From a bacterium (lineage in GTDB: Bacteria; Bacillota; Bacilli; Lactobacillales; Streptococcaceae), in assembly GCA_905221375.1 (NCBI GenBank), contig CAJNCY010000006.1:62001-126000 (forward strand): a stretch of DNA of 64,000 bases, read 5' to 3'. Made by a program: the position numbers and the translations under genes. The notes beneath the pieces were generated by a model. It was given only the letters and a program-made list of their open reading frames with translations. It had not been told where the DNA came from and did no database searches. Numbering within the stretch: position 1 is the stretch's first letter; the number at the start of each line of letters is the position of its first letter. Shown in pieces: positions 8,867 to 16,852 of the stretch.

Positions 8867-9574
8867 CTAGTCTTTCTCAATCATACTTTTTGCAATCTTC
8901 AAATCTGTTACGGTTGTAATCTTCAGATTTGAGTATTCACCCTTGGCCAAGGCTACATCTTTTCCTTTAATGACAAAGATTTTACATGCATCTGTCAAGA
9001 TTTTCTTCTCTTCATCAGAAAGAGATCCATAAAGGTCCATGAAGTCCTTGCAACGGAATGTTTGAGGTGTTTGTCCTTGATAAAGGTGAGCACGATTTGG
9101 AATATCTGTAATGAATTGACCATTGGTACTTTCAACGATAGTATCAACCGCTTCTACCACTGTATCCACTGCGTCATGATTTTGAGCAAGTTTGATATTG
9201 TCCTGAATCATGCGAAGTGTAATAAATGGACGAACAGAATCGTGGGTAACAACGATATCCTCTGGAGTAAGCGGACGATAAGCATCAATGGCTTCAATGA
9301 TTTTCTCAATACTTGTATTGCGGTCAGCACCACCCTTTGTAATGATGATACGTTCCTTATGAAGAGGAAGATATTTATCTACAAGATCTTCTGCATGAGA
9401 AACCCAGTCTCCATGAACCCCAACTACAATTTTTTCAATACTTGGTTCCAAAACAAATTTTTCAATTGTATGAATCAAAATAGGTCGATCACCTAGCTCT
9501 AAAAATTGTTTTGGCAAGTTACTGATTCCCATGCGTGTGCCAGTTCCACCAGCAAGAATTCCTGCATAAATCAT
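8867..9574 (-). CDS. tarI: Ribitol-5-phosphate cytidylyltransferase TarI
   Basis: Makes CDP-ribitol, the ribitol donor for teichoic acid chains. The 235-residue IspD/TarI family protein starts with GILAGGTGTRMG and NLPKQFLEL (CTP binding), has TKGGADRNTSIEKII and VVTHDSVRPFI in the middle, and TQTPQTFR-type sequence (GQTPQTFRCKDF) near residue 165. It is the first gene of the leftward lic operon. A GGAG site precedes the ATG, and a ~200-nt leader with a large hairpin separates it from a CiaR-like promoter. Confidence 0.94.
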   Translation of the reverse strand: MIYAGILAGGTGTRMGISNLPKQFLELGDRPILIHTIEKFVLEPSIEKIVVGVHGDWVSHAEDLVDKYLPLHKERIIITKGGADRNTSIEKIIEAIDAYRPLTPEDIVVTHDSVRPFITLRMIQDNIKLAQNHDAVDTVVEAVDTIVESTNGQFITDIPNRAHLYQGQTPQTFRCKDFMDLYGSLSDEEKKILTDACKIFVIKGKDVALAKGEYSNLKITTVTDLKIAKSMIEKD

Positions 9575-9710
9575 CTGTTTTCTCCTTTGTCTTACTAAAA
9601 AAACTTATTCTCTCTATTATACCACAATCTAGTCCTATCATGAAAGAAATACCGACCCTCCCGTTCTAGAATAGAAGGTTTAAGGAGTTCTATTATTCAA
9701 AGAAACTAGT

Positions 9711-9758
9711 CCATTTCTAGTAATGACTAGGAATTCTGTAGTCATTACCAATAAATGG
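9711..9758 (-). promoter_or_regulatory. Large stem-loop in the lic operon leader
   Basis: GTAATGACTA (9720-9729) pairs perfectly with TAGTCATTAC (9739-9748) around a 9-nt loop. The stem is extended after a small internal loop by CCATTT (9711-9716) with AAATGG (9753-9758). No T-run follows on either strand, so it is not a simple terminator. In the leftward transcript it would lie about 20 nt from the predicted 5' end. Confidence 0.55.
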
Positions 9759-9785
9759 CTGTGAAATTTTAGAGTTCTTCAGAAT

Positions 9786-9813
9786 AATATAGTTTCCTTA
9801 AAAAAAACTTAAA
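9786..9813 (-). promoter_or_regulatory. CiaR-type direct repeat and promoter of the lic operon
   Basis: On the minus strand TTTAAG (9813..9808), five T, and TTTAAG (9802..9797) match the CiaR response-regulator consensus TTTAAG-N5-TTTAAG. A TATATT -10-like hexamer follows at 9791..9786. The lic operon is a known CiaR target in S. pneumoniae, so the position agrees with established biology. The exact -10 is inferred. Confidence 0.75.
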
Positions 9814-9908
9814 ATAAAACTTTGAGATTTCAAAGTGATTGCTTGACTTACTGCCCTTCATTTCTTATTAGCTAGCTTTATGATATAACGAAAAACGAGG
9901 TAAATTGA

Positions 9909-11397
9909 ATGAAAAGTATAAAATTAAATGCTCTATCTTACATGGGAATTCGTGTCTTGAATATTATTTTTCCCATCCTAACTGGAACCTATGTCGCGCG
10001 TGTCTTGGCCCGAACTGACTATGGTTACTTCAACTCAGTCGACACTATTTTGTCATTTTTCTTGCCCTTTGCGACTTATGGAGTCTATAACTACGGCTTA
10101 CGGGCCATCAGTAATGTCAAGGATAACAAAAAAGATCTGAATAGAACCTTCTCTAGTCTTTTTTATTTGTGCATAGCTTGTACAATTTTGACCACCGCTG
10201 TCTATATCCTAGCCTATCCTCTCTTCTTTACTGATAATCCAATCATCAAAAAAGTCTACCTTGTTATGGGGATTCAACTCATTGCCCAGATTTTTTTCAA
10301 TCGAGTGGGTCAATGAAGCTCTGGAAAATTACAGTTTTCTTTTTTACAAGACTGCCTTCATCCGTATCCTGATGCTAGCCTCTATTTTCCTGTTTGTCAA
10401 AAATGAACACGATATTGTTGTCTACACACTCGTGATGAGTTTATCGACGCTGATTAACTATCTGATTAGTTGTTTTTGGATTAAAAAAGACATTAAGCTT
10501 GTTAAGATTCACATAAGTGATTTTAAACCGCTCTTTCTCCCTCTAACAGCCATGTTGGTCTTTGCCAATGCAAATATGCCCTTCACTTTTTTGGATCGTC
10601 TCTTCCTCGTTAAAACAGGGATTGATGTTAACGTTAGTTACTATACCATGGCTCAGCGAATTGTGACCGTTATAGCTGGGGTTGTAACAGGAGCTATCGG
10701 AGTGAGTGTGCCTCGTCTCAGTTACTATCTAGGAAAAGGCGACAAAGAAGCCTATGTTTCTCTGGTTAACAGAGGAAGTCGAATCTTTAACTTCTTTATC
10801 ATTCCACTCAGTTTCGAACTCATGGTTTTAGGACCAAATGCCATCCTACTTTACGGTAGTGAAAAATATATCGGAGGTGGTATCTTAACCTCTCTCTTCG
10901 CTTTTCGTACGATTATTCTGGCCTTAGATACCATTCTTGGTTCCCAAATTCTCTTTACAAATGGCTATGAAAAACGTATTACAGTTTATACGGTCTTCGC
11001 TGGGTTACTCAATTTGGGCTTAAATAGTCTCCTCTTTTTCAACCATATCGTGGCTCCTGAATACTATCTACTCACAACTATGCTATCAGAGGCCTCTCTA
11101 CTTGTTTTCTATATCATTTTCATCCATAGAAAACAGCTTATTCACTTGGGACATATCTTTAGCTATACTGTTCGATACTCTCTCTTTTCACTTTCCTTTG
11201 TAGCAATTTATTTCCTGATTAATTTCTTGTATCCTGTGGATATGGTCATTAATTTGCCATTTTTGATTAACACTGGTTTGATTGTCTTGCTATCGGCCAT
11301 CTCTTATATTGGTCTACTGGTCTTCACAAAAGATAGCATTTTCTATGAATTTTTAAACCATGTCCTAGCTTTAAAAAATAAATTCAAAAAATCATAG
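9909..11397 (+). pseudogene. tacF: Teichoic acid flippase TacF, frameshifted in a T7 tract
   Basis: TacF is a polytopic flippase that exports choline-loaded teichoic acid repeat units. The first frame (9909-10316) codes residues 1-135 and ends FNRVGQ-stop. The second frame (open from before 10261) continues SIEWVNEALENYS to the stop at 11397. Reading six instead of seven T at 10291-10297 joins them into one ~495-residue protein with about 12-14 helices. The ATG has a GAGG site. This may be a real loss, a slippage-type phase-variable state, or a sequence error. TacF is normally needed when choline is in the wall, so complete loss would be unexpected. licD follows after 9 nt. Confidence 0.85.
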
Positions 11398-11406
11398 GAG
11401 TTTAGA

Positions 11407-12210
11407 ATGAAACAACTAACCATTGAAGATGCCAAACAAATTGAATTAGAAATTTTGGATTATATTGATACTCTCTGTAAAAAACACAATATCAACTATA
11501 TTATTAACTACGGGACTCTGATTGGGGCAGTTCGACATGAGGGATTTATTCCTTGGGACGATGATATTGATTTATCCATGCCTCGAGAAGACTACCAACG
11601 ATTTATTAACATTTTTCAAAAGGAAAAAAGCAAATACAAACTCTTATCCTTAGAGACAGATAAGAACTACTTTAACAACTTTATCAAAATAACCGACAGT
11701 ACGACTAAAATAATCGATACTCGAAATACAAAAACCTATGAGTCTGGTGTCTTTATTGATATTTTTCCCATGGATCGATTTGATGATCCTAAAGTCATTG
11801 ATACTTGTTATAAACTGGAAAGCTTCAAACTTCTGTCTTTCAGCAAACACAAAAATATCGTCTATAAAGACAGCATTTTAAAAGATTGGATACGAACAGC
11901 CTTTTGGTTGCTCCTTCGACCTGTTTCTCCTCGTTATTTCGCAAATAAAATCGAGAAAGAAATTCAAAAATATAGTCGTGAGAATGGTCAGTATATGGCC
12001 TTTATCCCTTCTAAATTTAAGGAAAAGGAAGTCTTCCCAGTTGATACCTTTAAAGAACTCATCTTAACTGAGTTTGAAGACCGTATGTTGCCCGTCCCTA
12101 AAAAATATGATCAACCTTTAACCCAGATGTATGGGGATTATATGACACCACCATCAAAGGAAATGCAAGAGTGGTATAGTCACAGTATTAAAGCTTATCG
12201 CAAAAGCTGA
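11407..12210 (+). CDS. licD: Phosphocholine transferase LicD family
   Basis: Transfers phosphocholine from CDP-choline to sugar residues of teichoic acid repeat units. The 267-residue protein has the LicD signature at 35-60: YGTLIGAVRHEGFIPWDDDI followed by DLSMPREDY, with the DDD triad for metal and nucleotide binding. A second conserved stretch is GVFIDIFPMDRFDD. It is 9 nt after tacF with a GGAG site. Pneumococci normally carry two tandem licD genes here; only one is present. Sequence alone does not let me say whether this is licD1, licD2 or a hybrid. Confidence 0.88.
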   Translation: MKQLTIEDAKQIELEILDYIDTLCKKHNINYIINYGTLIGAVRHEGFIPWDDDIDLSMPREDYQRFINIFQKEKSKYKLLSLETDKNYFNNFIKITDSTTKIIDTRNTKTYESGVFIDIFPMDRFDDPKVIDTCYKLESFKLLSFSKHKNIVYKDSILKDWIRTAFWLLLRPVSPRYFANKIEKEIQKYSRENGQYMAFIPSKFKEKEVFPVDTFKELILTEFEDRMLPVPKKYDQPLTQMYGDYMTPPSKEMQEWYSHSIKAYRKS

Positions 12211-12238
12211 TTAAGGACGACCATATAAACTACAAAAA

Positions 12239-12340
12239 GGATGGGGAAAAACTCAATTTCAGGAGAAAATGAAGTAAATATTCCTACAACAAAACGCATA
12301 ATATCAAGGCTTTTCAACACCTGAATATTATGCGTTTTTA
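12239..12340 (+). repeat. ~100-bp intergenic repeat, copy 1 (terminator-like)
   Basis: Nearly identical over ~65 bp to 63332-63434 (shared stretch from AAAACTCAATTTCAG to ATATCAAGGCTT). AAAACGCATAATAT and ATATTATGCGTTTTT form a stem followed by T-rich DNA. It lies between the convergent licD and aquaporin genes and probably terminates licD transcription. It resembles short non-coding repeats common in pneumococcal genomes; I cannot assign it safely to RUP or another named family. Confidence 0.7.
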
Positions 12341-12382
12341 ATTTTTCTTCAATCCATTACAATAGATAGAGAACTCAATTTC

Positions 12383-13252
12383 TTATAAGTAAAGGAATTT
12401 GAAAATAGCTACTGCCGCAATTGCTGCTGCAATCGGTGCTACTACTGGTACCCAAGAGTACCACCATTTTGAATCGCCTTTGTGCTCACCAAGAACTGAT
12501 TTTGGAAGGAAAGCATGAAGGAGACGTGGTCCCAAGTCACGGGCTGGGTTCAAGGCAGGTCCTGTAGGTCCACCAAGTGATGTTACCAAGGCCATAACAA
12601 GGAATCCAAGTGCCAAGTGAGCTACTGAAAGTCCTGAAGCAGTATGTGGTGCTACTTGGGCTTTGATTGCTAAATCAGAAAAGTCAACATTTTGACCTGC
12701 TTGACTAGCCATTTGTTTCATGTATTGAAGCACTTCAGAACCAAAGAAGTTTTTAGTCATTCCAAGGGCTGCAAAGAAAAGAACAAATGATCCAACAAAC
12801 TCATTTACAAAACCATTAACAGTTGCTGCAAAATGTGATTCTTTTGTACCATTATCCAAACTTGAAATTGTTGAGAAAGTACCCAAAATGTTGTTTGGAT
12901 TTTCAGTTTTCAAGTAGTATGGGCGGTGCGTTGCCACAACTAAGGCTTGACCAAAGATAGCACCCAAAACTTGTGCAATGATATAAGGCGCAACTTGTGC
13001 CCAAGGGAAAAGACCGCTGATTGCAAGTCCAAGAGTGAAGGCTGGGTTGATGTGGTTTCCAGATACGTTACCAAACATCAAGGCTGGGATCATAACCCCC
13101 ATACCATAACCAACAGCGATAACGATCCAGCCACTTTGGTGACCTTTCGTACCTTTAAGTTCAACGTTGGCAACTGCACCATTTCCAAGAATGATCAAAA
13201 TAGCAGTTCCCAAAAATTCAGTGGCATATTTAATTGCCCATGTGAAATCCAT
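12383..13252 (-). CDS. Aquaglyceroporin (MIP family)
   Basis: Facilitates glycerol and water diffusion across the membrane. The 289-residue protein has six helices plus the two half-helix NPA boxes: GNHINPAFTLG (~residues 65-75) and GPALNPARDLGPR (~238-250). The Asp after the second box is the usual mark of glycerol-conducting members. A long insert (~115-190, including an extracellular loop rich in Asn/Gln) separates the halves, as in lactic acid bacterial Gla-type proteins. The ATG has a GGAG site. Monocistronic. Confidence 0.9.
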   Translation of the reverse strand: MDFTWAIKYATEFLGTAILIILGNGAVANVELKGTKGHQSGWIVIAVGYGMGVMIPALMFGNVSGNHINPAFTLGLAISGLFPWAQVAPYIIAQVLGAIFGQALVVATHRPYYLKTENPNNILGTFSTISSLDNGTKESHFAATVNGFVNEFVGSFVLFFAALGMTKNFFGSEVLQYMKQMASQAGQNVDFSDLAIKAQVAPHTASGLSVAHLALGFLVMALVTSLGGPTGPALNPARDLGPRLLHAFLPKSVLGEHKGDSKWWYSWVPVVAPIAAAIAAVAIFKFLYL

Positions 13253-13515
13253 TTGATAGATTCTCCTTAAAATTTTTTAGACAATCCTTATTCTATCAAT
13301 TTTTACATCTTTTAGCAACTACTTTCCCGAAAGATTGTGGCAGAAAACGGTTCCAAAACTTATAAACTAATCTTTGTTTTCAAGATATCCCCAGTTCATT
13401 ATGTTATCTACGCTAATCTGATGCTTTTATGTCAATTCCTCCTGATACATAGTATAGGGAATAAGAAGTATCTTTCCCCATTCACCAATAAGAGTTTTGC
13501 TATGAAAACAAAACT

Positions 13516-14196
13516 CTATCCTTCCAATGAAACAATCTTAACCTGATTTATATAAAAATTCTCGTCACATTGCCATAAAACCTCAGCCATATTTTTGTAA
13601 GAAATGGATTTATCGTGATTTGCTCTAATCGTAAGATTATAAGCACTTTCATTCCTATCCATGTCAATATTTAGATTGTAAAATCCCTTCTGTTCAATGA
13701 GAATATTCAAGGTATCTATTGAAGGTTTATTGGTTACAAATCCAATTATTCTGATATGATAATGGGTATCGCTTTTCAAAAATTTGGAGCTACTTTTCTG
13801 AACAGAGACAACAATTAGACTACAAAATAAGCCTAGAAAAGCAAAACCTGCTCCAATCTCCATTCCAATACCTGCAGTTGCCCAAATACCAGCTGCTGTG
13901 GTGATACCACTGATTTTTTTATCCTTCATGAAAATAATACCACCGCCAATGAAACTAATTCCACTGACAATTTGGGCCGCAACCCTAGAAGTATCATTAT
14001 TAAGCGTATCCAAGAAAGCTTCTTTTGATAAAATCATCATTAAAGTTGCAGTTAAGACAACCAAAATATGAGTCTTTCTCCCAGCCTACTTGTGCTTAGA
14101 TTTTCTTTCATAGCCAATGATAAAACCAGAAAAACAAGACAATAAAATGAGAATAATATGTCGGACTTCAATCGGTAGAGCTATCGTATCAAGCAT
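13516..14196 (-). pseudogene. MgtC/SapB family gene with an in-frame TAG
   Basis: The ATG at 14196 has a strong GGAGGG site 5 nt upstream and begins MLDTIALPIEVRH, reaching the hallmark GYERK. After 36 codons an in-frame TAG (14088..14086) interrupts, then the same frame continues AGRKTHILVVLTATLMM and on through FIGGGIIFMKDK and TTAAGIWATAGIGMEIG to a cytoplasmic C-terminal domain. The 226-codon total fits family length, so one base change explains the break. MgtC-type proteins are membrane proteins tied to Mg2+ limitation and virulence. The TTG at 14064 could restart translation but would lose the first two helices. Confidence 0.85.
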
Positions 14197-14292
14197 TATT
14201 TCCCTCCTCTATTACTCATAATTTTATATTATAATCCTAGTTGAAACTTTTTTCAAGAGAATATATTAGTTGAAAATTGTCCTTTTTAAAAC

Positions 14293-14333
14293 AAAAAACC
14301 GCAGTTATCCTCTGGTAATAACTTGCAGTTTTC
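14293..14333 (-). terminator. Terminator after the TPR gene
   Basis: On the minus strand AAAACTGCAAGTTAT pairs with ATAACTGCGGTTTT, ending in a T-run. It lies 17 nt past the TPR gene stop. Confidence 0.75.
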
Positions 14334-14349
14334 TGTAATGTATAGATTT

Positions 14350-15579
14350 TTACATTCTCTCAAATAGTTCTTGCATTTGAACATCGTCTGGAACCAGTTT
14401 TAAGTAAGCTTGCGCATTGACTTTTGCTTCCTCAAAGTAGCCCAATTCACGCAAGAGATAGATATAGTGTTCTAAAAATTCGGGATTGTCCTTCAAATCT
14501 CCTACTAACTCTTGGTAATGTTCATAGGCGGTATCCAAATCATCCATTTCTTGATAAGAACGAGCAATCATCCACTTGGTCAAAAGATTTTCTGGCTCCT
14601 CGCTCTGCAAGTCTAGAATATCCTCATAACGCTCCTGCTCCAGATAAATAGTTGCCAAACGAAGCAAGATTTCTTCTGTATCCTCAGCATCTGCTTTAGC
14701 AGTAAGGAGATAATTTTCTGCCCCACTAGCATCATGCAATTCATAAGAGAATTGTGAAGCGGCTAGCAAGAGGCGAGTTTCAAAGGGATTTTTCTCTAAG
14801 CCTTGCTTAGCAATACGCAGGGCTTCTTGAACTTGATGTTCCTTATGTAAGGCCTGACTGTAACCATACTCATATCCTTCAAAATCAGGTGAAATGGTAT
14901 CAAGCTGCTTAAAATAGAGGACAGCTTTTTGGTATTCTTCTTGATCAAAGTAAAGACTGGCCAACTCAAAAGCTGTTAGGTCATCGTATTCTAACTCCAG
15001 GGCTTTTTCTAAAAACTCTATAGCTGTTTCAAATTTCCCTAGCTGGGCATAGGCAAAGCCAATTCGTTGATAGGTAGAAATACCCGTTTGTTCATAAATC
15101 GAGCGATTATCTAACTGGGCATAGCCTTGAATAGCTTCTTGGTAATTTTCCAACTCAATATCCAACTCTGCCAAGCCCAATATCAAGAGAGGATCCTCTG
15201 AGTAGGTCAAAGCCTCTAGCAGTTTCTCACGCGCCACATCTGTCAAACCTTCCATCTGGTAAAGGTCTGCCTTCAGAGCCAAAGCAGAAACATACCAGTC
15301 ACTGTCAGCTTGGATTTCCTCTAGATAGGCAAAGGCTTCTTCGATTTGACCATCCTCGCTAGCAATAGCTGCTAGATTAAGATGAACCTCTGGAAAGTCC
15401 TCTACGATTTTCAGGTAAATTTCCTTGGCCTGAGGATAGAAACCAATTCCTTCTAGATAGTTGGCTAAATCATAAAGAAGGTCACTTGGATCATTTTCTA
15501 AAGCTTTGATGAAATAGTGCTCTGCCTTGGTTAAATCTTGCTCCTCCAAAGCCTGCAACATCTGTTGACTATTGTTCAC
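14350..15579 (-). CDS. Tetratricopeptide repeat protein
   Basis: A 409-residue acidic, all-helical protein without signal peptide or membrane helices. Repeats of ~34 residues are visible throughout, for example AEHYFIKALENDPSD, ISTYQRIGFAYAQLGKFETA, AFELASLYFDQEEYQKAVLY and LRLATIYLEQERYEDIL. TPR arrays act as protein-binding scaffolds; the partner is unknown. It overlaps the end of the AI-2E-type membrane protein gene by 11 nt, so the two are cotranscribed and perhaps function together. Confidence 0.88.
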   Translation of the reverse strand: MNNSQQMLQALEEQDLTKAEHYFIKALENDPSDLLYDLANYLEGIGFYPQAKEIYLKIVEDFPEVHLNLAAIASEDGQIEEAFAYLEEIQADSDWYVSALALKADLYQMEGLTDVAREKLLEALTYSEDPLLILGLAELDIELENYQEAIQGYAQLDNRSIYEQTGISTYQRIGFAYAQLGKFETAIEFLEKALELEYDDLTAFELASLYFDQEEYQKAVLYFKQLDTISPDFEGYEYGYSQALHKEHQVQEALRIAKQGLEKNPFETRLLLAASQFSYELHDASGAENYLLTAKADAEDTEEILLRLATIYLEQERYEDILDLQSEEPENLLTKWMIARSYQEMDDLDTAYEHYQELVGDLKDNPEFLEHYIYLLRELGYFEEAKVNAQAYLKLVPDDVQMQELFERM

Positions 15580-16735
15580 TCTTGACTTCCTCTCCCTCTA
15601 GTTCATATAGACCACTGACTACCTTATACCATTCAAAAATGGCTGAAATGACAACCTTAGCAGAAGCATAAACCGGAATACCGAGTAAAACTCCCCAAAT
15701 ACCAAACATGGATCCTGAAGTTAACAAGACAAAGAGAACATTAATGGGATGGATATTTAATTGACTTCCTAAAATCAATGGAGACACAAAACGGCCTTCA
15801 ATAGTTTGTTCTACGATAAAGACAATCACCACTTTTAAAAGCATGACTGGCCCTGCAATCAAGCCCAATACTAAGGCAGGGAGCATGGCTAGGAAGCTAC
15901 CAAGATAAGGAACCAGATTTAAAATACCAGCAGTAACACCCAGCGTAACTGCATAGCGTAGACCGATAATCTTGAAAAAGATGATAAACATTACTGCTAC
16001 AATAATAGCCACTGTCACTTGCCCACGAACATAGTTAGACAACTGTTGATTCACATCTGATAAAACTTGTCCGACAGGTTCTTTCAATTTGGTTGGCATG
16101 AATTGGGTCAAATAGTTACGCAAGCCTTTCCCATCACGCAAGAGATAAAAGAGCATGAAAGGAACGATAATCAAGGCAACAATCACTTGAGATGCCCCGC
16201 TAATAAATGCACTCACCCAGTTAACTGCCTGAGATGAAACCTTACTTGCCCAAACTGTAGCCTGACTAGAGAAGTTTGTCAAAACTTGCTCTAGCTGAGG
16301 CCTGAAATCATCTGGTAAATGCTTGGTTACCAAATCATCAATAACCCTGTCAGCATCTTCTAGGTAGATTGGTACATTTCTTGCAAATGTTAAAACTTGA
16401 CGTTGCAGATTGGGAATCGCTACTGCCAAGCCCCAAATGATAAAGATAGCGATAATCACAAAAACAGTACTGATAGCTATAACACGATTAACCTTATGCT
16501 TCTCCATCCAATCAACAATAGGATTTAATAAATAATATAGCAAACCAGATAGAATAACTGGCAACATCACGACTGCCAAAAAGTCTAAAACAGGTGAAAA
16601 TAAAAAACTAATCTTACTTAAAATAAAAAGATTGAGTCCCAATAATAAGGTTACCAAAAATACCGTAATGGCCTTGTTATCCAAAAACCACTTGAAAAAC
16701 CAAGATAGGCTAAAATGTTTCTCTTTTTGTTCCAT
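15569..16735 (-). CDS. AI-2E family transporter (PerM/YdbI type)
   Basis: A 388-residue integral membrane protein with about eight helices. Family features include the soluble central stretch (~110-175) and the C-terminal signature VPYLGSFLAMLPALVLGL, GRFVSPLILGSQLNIHP and GSMFGIWGVLLGIPVYA. Members have been linked to AI-2 export or Na+/H+ exchange in different bacteria; the substrate here cannot be read from sequence. It heads a two-gene unit with the TPR gene, overlapping by 11 nt. A GGAA site precedes the ATG. Confidence 0.88.
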   Translation of the reverse strand: MEQKEKHFSLSWFFKWFLDNKAITVFLVTLLLGLNLFILSKISFLFSPVLDFLAVVMLPVILSGLLYYLLNPIVDWMEKHKVNRVIAISTVFVIIAIFIIWGLAVAIPNLQRQVLTFARNVPIYLEDADRVIDDLVTKHLPDDFRPQLEQVLTNFSSQATVWASKVSSQAVNWVSAFISGASQVIVALIIVPFMLFYLLRDGKGLRNYLTQFMPTKLKEPVGQVLSDVNQQLSNYVRGQVTVAIIVAVMFIIFFKIIGLRYAVTLGVTAGILNLVPYLGSFLAMLPALVLGLIAGPVMLLKVVIVFIVEQTIEGRFVSPLILGSQLNIHPINVLFVLLTSGSMFGIWGVLLGIPVYASAKVVISAIFEWYKVVSGLYELEGEEVKSEQ

Positions 16736-16823
16736 AAATAATTCCTTTCTGTCGTCCTTTCATTATACCATTTTTAGACCAAAATAACTCTTTTTTAAAG
16801 TGCTTACATAGAGACAGCAACAT

Positions 16824-16849
16824 AAAAAATCCCCTCAAAAGAGGAGATT
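16824..16849 (-). terminator. Terminator after the oligopeptide-binding protein gene
   Basis: On the minus strand AATCTCCTCTTTTGAGGGGATTTTTT is a compact GC-rich hairpin with a six-T tail directly after the stop codon. The stem is CTCC/GGGG-type. Confidence 0.85.
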
Positions 16850-16852
16850 CGA

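Noticed and set aside
5385..12210. The lic/tar locus as a recently acquired island
   Set aside because: Gene order matches the pneumococcal core locus and base composition is like the surroundings.
13337..13546. 69-codon plus-strand ORF between the aquaporin and mgtC-family genes
   Set aside because: No ribosome-binding site, composition like intergenic DNA, and it overlaps the mgtC-family gene 3' end.
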